Positions 1 to 8,256 of a stretch of 64,000 bases of DNA are shown piece after piece; the stretch's first letter is position 1, and every line of letters begins with the position of its first letter. Under the pieces are notes generated by a model. It was not told the DNA's origin and ran no database searches. It worked only from the letters and a program-made list of their open reading frames with translations. This stretch comes from an uncultured Clostridium sp. (lineage in GTDB: Bacteria; Bacillota; Clostridia; Lachnospirales; Lachnospiraceae): contig UQBG01000007.1 in NCBI GenBank assembly GCA_900539185.1, forward strand, positions 54,671 to 118,670, in the 5' to 3' direction. A program made the translations under genes and the position numbers.

Positions 1-837
1 GGACAGGATCACCTTCGTGTTCCAGCGTACTGCATGGTACAGAGCATAGTCTGTCGCTGTATCACAGGCATGCAGTGTAATCACCATATGAACTGTTTCC
101 TTTGTTTCATACCCACTGATATCTCCCACCTGAAATTCCAAGTTCTCATAATGATACGTTTCCGCCGTTCTCTGACATTCTTCTATCACCGTTTTCTTTA
201 GATCCAGACCGGTAATGTGTACCTGTCGCTTTTTCACCTCTGTCATATAATAATATAGAAGAAACGTAAGATATGATTTCCCACACCCGAAATCTATGAT
301 GTTCAACGGTCCTTCCGGCAAGGTCTTCAGTGCATCCTCCACCATTTCCAGAAAACGATTAATCTGGCGGTACTTATCATACCGGCTTTTTACAATCTTT
401 CCTTCCTTCGTAAACACTCCCATATCAATCAGAGGTGGAATCACAGTTCCTTCCGGAATACAATACTGTTTTTCCTTATTGTTCCCCTGTCGGATCTCTA
501 CTGCCTGCTTATTTGCCCGGCGATTCCAAAGAAGCTTTCCCTTCTTACTGATCTTTGCCTGATACTCCCAGTCCTTTGTCCACGCAGATAGCTGTAAATA
601 ATCCACACCAAAGTAGGGTTGCAGACTCTCCTTTAATCCTCTTTCTTCTATATTAATATGAAACGCCTGCTTATCCGTAAACTTCTCGATCTGATACTGT
701 CGGCTTCGCTTTCCCTGCATCAACTGCCAGACGATCTTGCGAACCTCCTGTGTCTTCAGTACCGGATTACTCATCACGATCTTATACGGCTGTTCCTCGC
801 AGATCCTATTCAGGAATTCCTCTCTACTCTTTTCCAT
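1..837 (-). CDS. Class I SAM-dependent methyltransferase (3' end outside window)
   Basis: The reading frame is open from an ATG at 837 to the left edge, giving at least 279 residues, so the C-terminus is missing. A SAM-binding motif I (IIDFGCGKSYLTFLLYY) lies near residue 195, and the following strand ends in an acidic residue (GLDL), as expected for a Rossmann methyltransferase. The layout, with a long N-terminal extension before the methyltransferase domain, resembles the Methyltransf_32-type proteins often annotated simply as SAM-dependent methyltransferase; the substrate is not known to me and RNA is only a guess. It sits about 20 bases downstream of the cardiolipin synthase gene on the same strand, so co-transcription with the two genes upstream is likely. 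Confidence 0.75.
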   Translation of the reverse strand, partial: MEKSREEFLNRICEEQPYKIVMSNPVLKTQEVRKIVWQLMQGKRSRQYQIEKFTDKQAFHINIEERGLKESLQPYFGVDYLQLSAWTKDWEYQAKISKKGKLLWNRRANKQAVEIRQGNNKEKQYCIPEGTVIPPLIDMGVFTKEGKIVKSRYDKYRQINRFLEMVEDALKTLPEGPLNIIDFGCGKSYLTFLLYYYMTEVKKRQVHITGLDLKKTVIEECQRTAETYHYENLEFQVGDISGYETKETVHMVITLHACDTATDYALYHAVRWNTKVILS

Positions 838-858
838 GTCATTACCTCTATCTGTTCT

Positions 859-2421
859 CTATAGCATCGGTGCCAGCATCTTAAGAATCGCCCGCCACAG
901 CTTCTGGATATGGGAGATATCTCTACACTCTTCCAGCTTCATTTCCCTGCACTTTTCAAAGGTATCTTCGAAATCCTTCTGTATGTCCTGTATTACGCCG
1001 GAGTGATACAGCCAGACGCCGCACTCAAAGTGAAGGTATAGACTACGATAATCAAAATTCACAGTTCCAACTGTTGCCACCTCGCCATCCACCAGCACAC
1101 CCTTGGCGTGTGTGAAGCCCGGCGTATACCGGAAGATTCTCACACCGCTTTCCAGCAACGGTCCGCAGTTTGTCTTTGTTAACGTATATACAATCTTCTT
1201 ATCCGGTACACCCGGTATAATGATCCGAACATCCACACCACTTTTTGCAGCCAGCGACAATGCGGTTGTCATCTCATTATCCAATATCAGATATGGTGTA
1301 ACAATATAGATGCTATGCCGTGCACGGGCAATCATGTTCAGATATATATTCTCTCCCAGAATTTCTCTGTCTAACGGTGAATCACTGTATGGCTGTACAA
1401 ATCCATCCCCCTGTACCTGTGCGATATCCTCCGGTCGGGGTGCATACTGGTGAAAATCCTCCTTCACTCCTGCCACATAGTCCCAGAGCTGCAGGAACAT
1501 CACCGTAAGGCTCCATACTGCATCCCCCTTCAGCATGATTCCGGTATCCTTCCAGTGTCCATATGGATGTGTCTCATTAATATATTCATCGGACAGATTG
1601 ATACCACCGGTAAATCCGGTATGTCCATCTATAACCGTAATCTTCCGATGATCCCGGTTGTTCAGCCGAAGCGTCAAAAACGGAATAAACCGATTAAAGG
1701 AATAGCACTGGATTCCCTTTGCCCGCAGACGTTTTTCATAGTCTGCCGGTATCGTAGCTACACATCCCATGTCATCAAACATAACACGGACATCCACACC
1801 TTCCTTTACCTTTTCCTCCAGAATCTCCAGAATCGAATTCCAGAACAGACCTTCCCGGATAATGAAATACTCCATAAAGATAAACCGCTTTGCCTTCTTC
1901 AACTCTTCTAACAACGGCTCAAAGTTATCGTCTCCCACCGGATAATAAACCAGCTCTGTGTTCTGATAGACCGGATACTTTCCGCACTTCTGTATATAGG
2001 TGGATTGAAGCTTTGCTGTTCTGGAGCAGGCCCCCAGTTCCTTTACGACTGCTTCCTCCTGCGGAAGATACTGACAGGAATCCGTGATGCTTTTTTCCAC
2101 CTTCCGTACAAACCGTTTACTGGACTGATTACCTGCTACAATCAGATAAAAGATTCCTCCGAAGATCGGAAACAACAGGATCGGCACCACCCAGGCCAGC
2201 TTATAGGCAGGATTGTCCTGCCGGTTAATAATATAGAATGTAACCAGAAGACTGATCACCGTGCAGCCGATCTGCACATATACATAATATTTCCCCAGCA
2301 GAATGGTAGCTGTGATCAGGAACGCAATCTGCACCAGAATCAAAAAGCCTACAACGATCACCTTCGACAAAAACAGGCGATCTCTGTCTTTCCTCGGATT
2401 ATTCCTACTTCCCTGACTCAT
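859..2421 (-). CDS. cls: Cardiolipin synthase (phospholipase D superfamily)
   Basis: A 520-residue membrane enzyme that condenses phosphatidylglycerol into cardiolipin. Two hydrophobic segments at about residues 18-45 and 50-95 anchor the N-terminus. Two phospholipase D HKD motifs follow: HRKITVIDG near residue 258 and HAKGVLVDG near residue 440, each with downstream Gly/Asn residues (GGINLSDEY; GTVNFDYRS). Length fits the bacterial Cls family (about 480-520). I chose the ATG at 2421 because an AGGTGGAG ribosome site lies 7 bases before it; the longer frame starting at 2472 would run into the gene upstream. It follows the rRNA methyltransferase-like gene by 17 bases, so the two are probably co-transcribed. 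Confidence 0.9.
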   Translation of the reverse strand: MSQGSRNNPRKDRDRLFLSKVIVVGFLILVQIAFLITATILLGKYYVYVQIGCTVISLLVTFYIINRQDNPAYKLAWVVPILLFPIFGGIFYLIVAGNQSSKRFVRKVEKSITDSCQYLPQEEAVVKELGACSRTAKLQSTYIQKCGKYPVYQNTELVYYPVGDDNFEPLLEELKKAKRFIFMEYFIIREGLFWNSILEILEEKVKEGVDVRVMFDDMGCVATIPADYEKRLRAKGIQCYSFNRFIPFLTLRLNNRDHRKITVIDGHTGFTGGINLSDEYINETHPYGHWKDTGIMLKGDAVWSLTVMFLQLWDYVAGVKEDFHQYAPRPEDIAQVQGDGFVQPYSDSPLDREILGENIYLNMIARARHSIYIVTPYLILDNEMTTALSLAAKSGVDVRIIIPGVPDKKIVYTLTKTNCGPLLESGVRIFRYTPGFTHAKGVLVDGEVATVGTVNFDYRSLYLHFECGVWLYHSGVIQDIQKDFEDTFEKCREMKLEECRDISHIQKLWRAILKMLAPML

Positions 2422-2438
2422 AGCTTCTCCACCTTTCT

Positions 2439-3302
2439 TTAGTCTCTGCTCCATCTTCCGGCTGCTCCGCACGGAAGTATCAGACCGGTTTCCCGTACCG
2501 GCAGTCCAATCTCCTGCGATTCAACCGTTCCTCCGTACCGACTCTTTACCTCTGTAGCCAGCATATAGGTCAGGACTGCCGGTGCCAGACCTGTCGTGTA
2601 GGAATTTACCAGAACAAACAACGGCTGATCTGACAGTACCTGCGTACATAGCTGAATAAACGGATGGATCTTTTCTTCTATCTTCCAGATCTCGCCCTTT
2701 GGTCCTCGTCCATAGGACGGCGGATCCATAATAATCGCATCATAGTGGTTTCCCCTGCGGATCTCCCGTTCCACAAACTTCACACAGTCATCGACGATCC
2801 AGCGGATCGGCGCCTGCTCCAGTCCGGATGCCTTTGCATTCTCCTTTGCCCAGGTTACCATTCCCTTTGAAGCGTCTACATGCGTAACCGATGCTCCCGC
2901 TGCTGCCGCCGCACAGGTTGCACCTCCCGTATAGGCAAACAGATTCAATACTTTAATCGGCCGCCCTGCCCGACGGATCTTTTCCGAAAACCAGTCCCAG
3001 TTCACCGCCTGCTCCGGGAATAGTCCCGTATGTTTGAAGCTAAATGGCTTCAAATGAAAGGTCAGAGCTCCATATCGGATCTCCCACTGTTCCGGCAGAT
3101 GAAAGAATTCCCATTCTCCTCCGCCCTTGTTGCTTCTATGATAATGTCCATTCTTCTTTCTCCAGCCCGGATTCTTTCTGGGTGTATCCCACAAAACCTG
3201 TGGATCCGGACGTACCAACAGATAGTCACCCCATCGTTCCAGCTTCTCGCCTTTCGAACAGTCCAACACCTCATAGTCTTTCCAGTTTTCAGCTACCCAC
3301 AT
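2439..3302 (-). CDS. RlmI/RlmK-like SAM-dependent methyltransferase
   Basis: A 287-residue protein with the methyltransferase core of the RlmI/RlmK-type 23S rRNA methyltransferases: motif I VLNLFAYTGGATCAAAAAG, an acidic ligand in THVDASKGM, the VDDCVKFV strand, and the catalytic-type motif DAIIMDPPSYGRGPKGE. The PUA domain of full-length RlmI (about 390 residues) is not obvious, and the N-terminal 90 residues instead form a short beta-rich region. The target is therefore inferred as RNA, probably rRNA, but not proven. I start it at ATG 3302, with GAGG about 9 bases upstream, rather than the GTG five codons earlier. It is the first gene of a probable three-gene run with cls and the next methyltransferase. 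Confidence 0.8.
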   Translation of the reverse strand: MWVAENWKDYEVLDCSKGEKLERWGDYLLVRPDPQVLWDTPRKNPGWRKKNGHYHRSNKGGGEWEFFHLPEQWEIRYGALTFHLKPFSFKHTGLFPEQAVNWDWFSEKIRRAGRPIKVLNLFAYTGGATCAAAAAGASVTHVDASKGMVTWAKENAKASGLEQAPIRWIVDDCVKFVEREIRRGNHYDAIIMDPPSYGRGPKGEIWKIEEKIHPFIQLCTQVLSDQPLFVLVNSYTTGLAPAVLTYMLATEVKSRYGGTVESQEIGLPVRETGLILPCGAAGRWSRD

Positions 3303-3413
3303 ATCTTTTATCCTCACTATTTCTACATTTCACATTGTTTTGAGTATATCATACTCCTATATTATTTACAATTATCTCATAATCCGCTATACTGACGAGG
3401 AAAGGAGGCTTCT

Positions 3414-4316
3414 ATGAATCGTCCGACTGTTGCATATGAGAATATATTAATTGATGCGGATGTAAATATGCGATATTCCTGTTGCAAGGACTATGGCTAT
3501 TTTGTTCCGGCACACTGGCATGATAGTATAGAGGTGCTCTATATTCTGGATGGCGAAACCACGATCAATATGGATCAATTATCCTATGTTCTGCCAAAGG
3601 GTGAGTTTATCATTATCGATTCCAACGTAATTCACTCTACCAGTTGTCAGAATTACAGTCACTTTCTGATCATTCAGATCCCATATCTTTTTCTGAAGGA
3701 ACACATACCGGGAATCGACTATATTCACTTTCAAAATGTCTGTTCCGTCAGCGGACACCCCCTGCCCGGGCAGACCGCCGATGAGATCCCGGCCGCCGAT
3801 TCTGCACAGATCCGCCAGATCCGGTCGATTCTTGACGGGCTGACTCAGCTCTGGAATCAGAAGCCGGAGGGGTATCAACTTAAATATTATAGCTATATTT
3901 TTGATCTGCTATATCGGATGATGACACATTATCGGATCGAGGTGTCTCAGACGGAGTTCCATCAAACCGAGAAATACATGGAACGCCTGACCACCGTTAT
4001 CGACTATGTCAAAGCACATTACTGGGAGGATATTTCCCTGCAGGATATCGCAGATTATCTGGCGCTGAATCCTTCTTACTTTACCCGGTTCTTCCGAAAG
4101 TATATGGGAATGACTTTTACGGAGTACGTCAATACCATACGTCTCCGTTTTATCTATGAAGATATCATTTCCACCGATTTGCCGATACAGGCGATCTTAG
4201 ACAAAAATGGATTTACGAACTATAAACTATTCATGCGCATGTTCCGCCAGACCTATGGCGGTACCCCCGGGCAAAAGCGCCGCGAGATTCTGGCTGCCAA
4301 CCGCCAGTCCGTTTGA
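3414..4316 (+). CDS. AraC family regulator with cupin sensor domain
   Basis: A 300-residue transcription factor. The N-terminal half is a cupin-like ligand domain with the motif PAHWHDSIEVLYILDG near residue 40. The C-terminal 100 residues carry the AraC double helix-turn-helix, with IADYLALNPSYFTRFFRKYMG as first helix pair region and the classic GFTNYKLFMRMFRQTYGGTPG tail. An AAGGAGG site precedes the ATG by 7 bases. It is transcribed divergently from the methyltransferase-cls operon, which is one possible target; the other is the small membrane protein gene immediately downstream. The ligand cannot be read from sequence. Confidence 0.85.
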   Translation: MNRPTVAYENILIDADVNMRYSCCKDYGYFVPAHWHDSIEVLYILDGETTINMDQLSYVLPKGEFIIIDSNVIHSTSCQNYSHFLIIQIPYLFLKEHIPGIDYIHFQNVCSVSGHPLPGQTADEIPAADSAQIRQIRSILDGLTQLWNQKPEGYQLKYYSYIFDLLYRMMTHYRIEVSQTEFHQTEKYMERLTTVIDYVKAHYWEDISLQDIADYLALNPSYFTRFFRKYMGMTFTEYVNTIRLRFIYEDIISTDLPIQAILDKNGFTNYKLFMRMFRQTYGGTPGQKRREILAANRQSV

Positions 4317-4375
4317 GTGCATGCGTTTGAATCGTATATACAGATATATAGAAGCAAATAAAAGGAGGTCTTTCT

Positions 4376-4552
4376 ATGAAAAACTTTAATATTATGCAAT
4401 TAATCGGCTTTACACTGGAGATTTTCTCCTTTGTTGCCCTTGTGATCAGTATGATCACCAACACCGGTTCCCGCGGACCATTATACCTTCTGTTCCTGCT
4501 GGGTGTTATATTAGTTGCAGCCGGCAACATTATTAAGCGCAATAAGAAGTAA
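4376..4552 (+). CDS. Small two-helix membrane protein, 58 residues
   Basis: A short frame with a strong AAAGGAGG ribosome site 8 bases before its ATG. The product has two hydrophobic helices (residues about 8-28 and 35-53) separated by a polar turn containing NTGSRGP, and ends in the basic tail IIKRNKK, predicting a cytoplasmic C-terminus. It lies 59 bases after the AraC gene on the same strand and could be co-transcribed with it. I do not recognise the family and assign no function. Confidence 0.65.
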   Translation: MKNFNIMQLIGFTLEIFSFVALVISMITNTGSRGPLYLLFLLGVILVAAGNIIKRNKK

Positions 4553-4562
4553 ACGGGTTCCG

Positions 4563-5033
4563 TTATACTTCCTCTTCTTCACCGGTGGACAACTGTATCC
4601 CCCGGTGTTCCACAGAGGTCGAGAAGACGATCAGTGTCTTCGTTCTTCCATACCGTTGCAGTTCTCCGATAAACTGATCCAGTGCAACGGTATCCGGGAA
4701 CAGTACTTCCAATAACATCGAATAATCCCCCGTCACGCAGTTACATTCAATCACATTTGCACACGCTTTTATATATGGATAAAACTCCGGCTTACGAACC
4801 GGTTCAATCTCCAGACTGATAAATGCCTTTATATGATAGCCCAGTGCCATTGGATTCACCTGCGCATGGTAGCCCAGTATATATCCCTGCCGTTCCATCC
4901 GCTCGATCCGGGCTGATACTGCCGGAGAGGATAGGAATACCTTCGCTGCAATATCTTTAATGGGCGTACTCGCATCTGCCTGTAGCACATTTAAGATTTC
5001 TATATCAATTCGATCCAGACTATCCTTTCGCAT
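4563..5033 (-). CDS. Lrp/AsnC family transcriptional regulator
   Basis: A 156-residue regulator with an N-terminal AsnC winged helix (LDRIDIEILNVLQADASTPI, then IAAKVFLSSPAVSARIERME) and a C-terminal RAM ligand-binding domain (ISLEIEP...; CVTGDYSMLLEVLF). The family binds amino acids and controls amino-acid metabolism or transport; the effector is unknown here. Its ATG is preceded by GGAGGAATG. It ends just 10 bases from the convergent small membrane protein gene. A sigma-A type promoter and dyad AT-rich elements lie upstream, consistent with autoregulation that is common in this family. Confidence 0.85.
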   Translation of the reverse strand: MRKDSLDRIDIEILNVLQADASTPIKDIAAKVFLSSPAVSARIERMERQGYILGYHAQVNPMALGYHIKAFISLEIEPVRKPEFYPYIKACANVIECNCVTGDYSMLLEVLFPDTVALDQFIGELQRYGRTKTLIVFSTSVEHRGIQLSTGEEEEV

Positions 5034-5080
5034 CCATCATTCCTCCATTCTGTTTTCGTCCTGCCTGTATTCTGTTCCTA

Positions 5081-5110
5081 ATACTAGCATACTCTGTTTT
5101 TCCCCGTCAA
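5081..5110 (-). promoter_or_regulatory. Promoter of the Lrp/AsnC gene
   Basis: On the minus strand TTGACG (5105-5110) and TAGTAT (5081-5086) are spaced by 18 bases, placing the start of transcription near 5074, about 40 bases before the ATG. Confidence 0.55.
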
Positions 5111-5128
5111 TGTCATTTGTTGCTTTCA

Positions 5129-5197
5129 CTTAATTTAGTTAAGTTTTTCGTGTCGTTTAATTATTTAATTAATGTTTTTGACTTAATTTAATTAATT
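5129..5197. promoter_or_regulatory. Candidate operator: paired AT-rich dyads
   Basis: CTTAATTTAGTTAAG (5129-5143) is a dyad and is echoed by ACTTAATTTAATTAATT (5181-5197), about 52 bases away. The first copy sits just upstream of the -35 element of the Lrp/AsnC gene. Spaced AT-rich dyads are typical of Lrp-type binding, so these are candidate autoregulatory sites; this is inference. Confidence 0.35.
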
Positions 5198-5220
5198 ATC
5201 CTTGTCTTCTTCATAGGTTA

Positions 5221-5249
5221 TTGACTTCTTTTCTCTTTACGGATAAGAT
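5221..5249 (+). promoter_or_regulatory. Plus-strand promoter with no gene downstream
   Basis: TTGACT (5221-5226), a 17-base spacer and TAAGAT (5244-5249) form a good sigma-A type promoter pointing into a gene-free stretch that ends in a strong terminator. Confidence 0.45.
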
Positions 5250-5255
5250 AAACGA

Positions 5256-5371
5256 AGTTAGCAAACGATATTTGATCAGTTCGTGTCGCGACGGACTGTT
5301 TATTCATCGCTGACTCCGGTTTTAGAATACTCCAAAAGGCGGTTCAGAAAATCTTTCTGAACCGCCTTTTC
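5256..5371 (+). ncRNA. Candidate small RNA of about 115 nucleotides
   Basis: The interval runs from the predicted start of the 5221 promoter to the terminator at 5334-5370 and contains no open reading frame. Inside it, CAGTTCGT and ACGGACTG (about 5278-5299) can form an 8-bp stem closed by a GTCGCG loop with one G-U pair. Promoter, internal hairpin and intrinsic terminator together suggest a small RNA. I match it to no known family. Confidence 0.35.
5334..5370. terminator. Strong bidirectional terminator after trkH
   Basis: A perfect 17-bp inverted repeat (5334-5350 with 5354-5370) with a 3-base loop, flanked by A-run and T-run, ends the trkA-trkH transcript on the minus strand and could also end the small RNA on the plus strand. 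Confidence 0.85.
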
Positions 5372-5380
5372 ACATTTCTC

Positions 5381-6820
5381 TTATCGTTTCCATGTATCAC
5401 GGAAGAATAGCACGATCAATGGGAATATCTCCAAGCGTCCCATCAGCATATCCAGGATCAGTACCAGCTTCGACAGAATCGACAGGGAACTAAAGTTGCC
5501 CATCGGTCCGACTACGCCAAGTCCCGGCCCGATATTATTCGTACAGGCGATGACTGACGTCATAGTGGTAACCAGATCAAAGCCATTCAGACTCACCAAC
5601 AGGATTGAAATTCCTATCATAAAAATATAGATAATCAGATAGATATTAGCCGACCGGATGGTTTCATGATCGATCACCTTATCATCCATCTTGATCTTCT
5701 TTACACTGCTCGGATGCAGCAGACTGGCGATCTCCTTTAATGCCGACTTTATATAGATAATGAATCGTGACACCTTCACGCCACCACTGGTGCTTCCGGC
5801 ACAACCGCCCACGAACATCAACAGAATCAATATCGTCTGTGAGAAAATCGGCCACTGGTTAAAGTCTGTGGTTGCAAATCCGGTCGTGGTCATAATCGAT
5901 GCCACCTGGAATGCCGAATGCTTCAGGCTCTCTCCCAAACCATTCATCAGATGGAAGACGTCAACCGTAATCAGAACCGTTGCAAGTATATACAAGATCG
6001 CATACCACCGAACTTCTTCCATATGAATGGCTTCCTTGAACTTCCGCATAATCATCAGGAAGTAGAACTTGAAATTCACACCAAACAGGAACATAAATAT
6101 CGTTACTACGACCTGCACATAGCTGCTATATCCGCTAAATCCATCATTCTTAATACCAAATCCACCGGTGCCGGCTGTCGCTATGCTGACACACAGGGAA
6201 TCAAAGAAATCCAGTCCCCCACACAAAAGCAGGATCATCTGCAATAATGTAAGACCGATATACATCAGATAAAGAAGCACCGCTGTCTTCTTGAGCTTCG
6301 GTACCAGCTTACCAAAGGATGGTCCGGGGCTCTCCGCCCGCATCAGATACATACTTCCGTTCGAACCGATCGCAGGAAGAATCGTCATCATAAATACTAC
6401 AACGCCCATTCCTCCGATCCAGTTACTGAAGCACCGCCAGAAGTTCATACATCTGGGCAGATCCTCTACCGTCGGAAGAATACTGGCTCCTGTCGTTGTC
6501 AGACCGGAAACTATCTCAAATAATGCATCGATATAGTTCGGAATCGCTCCGCTGATAAAAAGTGGAAACGCACTGATCATACTCATCGTTATCCAGCCCA
6601 GTGCTACCAGTACAAACCCTTCTCTGGAATGCATCTGCGTATTCTTCGGACGCCGTACTGTAAGTGCTGCTCCCAGTATTCCCGCTCCGATCGCCGTATA
6701 CAAAAAATACCAACCGACCGGTTCCTGATATACCAGTGCGACAATACACGGCAGTAGCAAAAACACTGCCTGAAAGTCCAATATACATCCCAACATATAA
6801 AATAACACTCGATAGTTCAT
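5381..6820 (-). CDS. trkH: Potassium uptake channel subunit TrkH/KtrB
   Basis: A 479-residue integral membrane protein of the Trk/Ktr/HKT superfamily that conducts K+ (and sometimes Na+) together with a cytoplasmic TrkA/KtrA ring. Four pore-loop regions are visible, including VSGLTTTGASIL near residue 105, SIATAGTGGFG near 212, ASIMTTTGFATTDF near 312 and ACTNNIGPGLG near 425, each with the filter glycine. Many hydrophobic helices surround them. It lies 14 bases downstream of trkA and ends just before a strong terminator, so trkA-trkH form an operon. Length matches TrkH (about 480) rather than the shorter KtrB. Confidence 0.92.
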   Translation of the reverse strand: MNYRVLFYMLGCILDFQAVFLLLPCIVALVYQEPVGWYFLYTAIGAGILGAALTVRRPKNTQMHSREGFVLVALGWITMSMISAFPLFISGAIPNYIDALFEIVSGLTTTGASILPTVEDLPRCMNFWRCFSNWIGGMGVVVFMMTILPAIGSNGSMYLMRAESPGPSFGKLVPKLKKTAVLLYLMYIGLTLLQMILLLCGGLDFFDSLCVSIATAGTGGFGIKNDGFSGYSSYVQVVVTIFMFLFGVNFKFYFLMIMRKFKEAIHMEEVRWYAILYILATVLITVDVFHLMNGLGESLKHSAFQVASIMTTTGFATTDFNQWPIFSQTILILLMFVGGCAGSTSGGVKVSRFIIYIKSALKEIASLLHPSSVKKIKMDDKVIDHETIRSANIYLIIYIFMIGISILLVSLNGFDLVTTMTSVIACTNNIGPGLGVVGPMGNFSSLSILSKLVLILDMLMGRLEIFPLIVLFFRDTWKR

Positions 6821-6834
6821 CGTTTCCGACCTCT

Positions 6835-8190
6835 TTATCCTAATATCTCATCAATACCATTCAGACCACGGTTGGTCGTAACCACAACTACACTGTCTCC
6901 CGGTTGAATCCGGTCATGCCCAGCCGGTCTTATAATCTTCTTATTTCTATGAATACAACAGATCAGCGTATTTTTCTTAATCTTCAGTTCCCCCAGCGTT
7001 GCACGCGTAACCTTTGCCTCAGAGTCCACATTGAACTCCAGTGCCTCTACGCGGTTATCTACCATACGATACAGCGTCTCTACATTACTTCCATAGGAAT
7101 TCTGCATAGAGCGGATATACCGGATAATATACTCTGCCGTAATATCCTTCGGGGTTACCGCACTGCCGATCGGAAGATCTCCCAGCACATCCTCAAAGGA
7201 TAACCGGTTAATCCGGGTAATCATCTTTGCCGGGGATACCTTATTTACATAGAGTGCCAGCAACAGATTCTCTTCATCAAAGTTTGTTGCCGCCACCACT
7301 GCATCGGTCGTTTCGATATCTTCCTCTATCATCAACTGCTTATCTGTCGCATTTCCATGAATGATCATGGCCTTTGGAATCAGCTCACTCAGCTGCGCAC
7401 ACCGCTTCTCATTCTGTTCGATAATCTTTACCTGAATCCTTGCTTCCGTAAGAATCTTTCCAAGATAATAGCCCAGAGTTCCGCCTCCGGCGATCATGAC
7501 CTTCTTGATCGGCTTTTCCTTAATACCGATCTTGTTCAGAAAATCATTCAATGCCGCTATCTGCATGGTCACATAGATCTTATCTCCAACCTGAAGCACA
7601 AAGTCTCCGCCCGGAATATAGACCTCTTTCTCTCGTTCTACAATGCACACCAATGCATCTGTACCGATCTTAGAAGAAAAGTCTGCCAGCATCAGTTGAT
7701 CTAACACTGATCCTTCCAGTATCCGGATCTTTACCAGATTCACCCGCCCCTTTGCAAAGGTATCTACCTCCATTGCGGATGGAATCTGAATCAGTCTGGA
7801 TATCTCCTGTGCTGCCGCGAATTCCGGATTCACAGCCATTGACAGCCCCAGTTCATCTCTTATATAGTCGATCTCTGTAAAATACTGTGGGCTTCGTACC
7901 CGGGCAATCGTCTGGCAATTACCGGCCTTTTTAGCAATCAGACAGGTTAACATATTTACTTCATCATGATTCGTAACCGCAATCAACAGATCTGCCTTAT
8001 CAATCCCGGCTTCCATCTGTGTAACATAACTGGTGCTGTTTCCCTGAACACCCATCACATCATACTGAGCGGTTACCACCTGAATATTCTTACTCTCCTG
8101 ATCTATAATTGTAATCTCATGGCCTTCTGCTGTCAGTTGCTCTGCCAGTGTACTTCCTACGCCGCCGCAGCCGGCAATAATAATATTCAT
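6835..8190 (-). CDS. trkA: Trk potassium uptake NAD-binding regulator TrkA
   Basis: A 451-residue cytoplasmic regulator with two RCK repeats. Each has a Rossmann fold: IIIAGCGGVGSTLAEQL at the N-terminus with acidic IIDQE after it, and KVMIAGGGTLGYYLG near residue 230 with IIEQNE. Each Rossmann domain is followed by a TrkA-C subdomain (around 140-220 and 365-450). The two-repeat length is that of TrkA, not the single-repeat KtrA. It assembles under TrkH and gates it in response to nucleotides. It is first in the trkA-trkH operon. Confidence 0.92.
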   Translation of the reverse strand: MNIIIAGCGGVGSTLAEQLTAEGHEITIIDQESKNIQVVTAQYDVMGVQGNSTSYVTQMEAGIDKADLLIAVTNHDEVNMLTCLIAKKAGNCQTIARVRSPQYFTEIDYIRDELGLSMAVNPEFAAAQEISRLIQIPSAMEVDTFAKGRVNLVKIRILEGSVLDQLMLADFSSKIGTDALVCIVEREKEVYIPGGDFVLQVGDKIYVTMQIAALNDFLNKIGIKEKPIKKVMIAGGGTLGYYLGKILTEARIQVKIIEQNEKRCAQLSELIPKAMIIHGNATDKQLMIEEDIETTDAVVAATNFDEENLLLALYVNKVSPAKMITRINRLSFEDVLGDLPIGSAVTPKDITAEYIIRYIRSMQNSYGSNVETLYRMVDNRVEALEFNVDSEAKVTRATLGELKIKKNTLICCIHRNKKIIRPAGHDRIQPGDSVVVVTTNRGLNGIDEILG

Positions 8191-8256
8191 ATCGTATACC
8201 TCTTTAATCCATTCCGTGCACTATGTGGCTAGTATAACACATCCCCCTATATCTTT

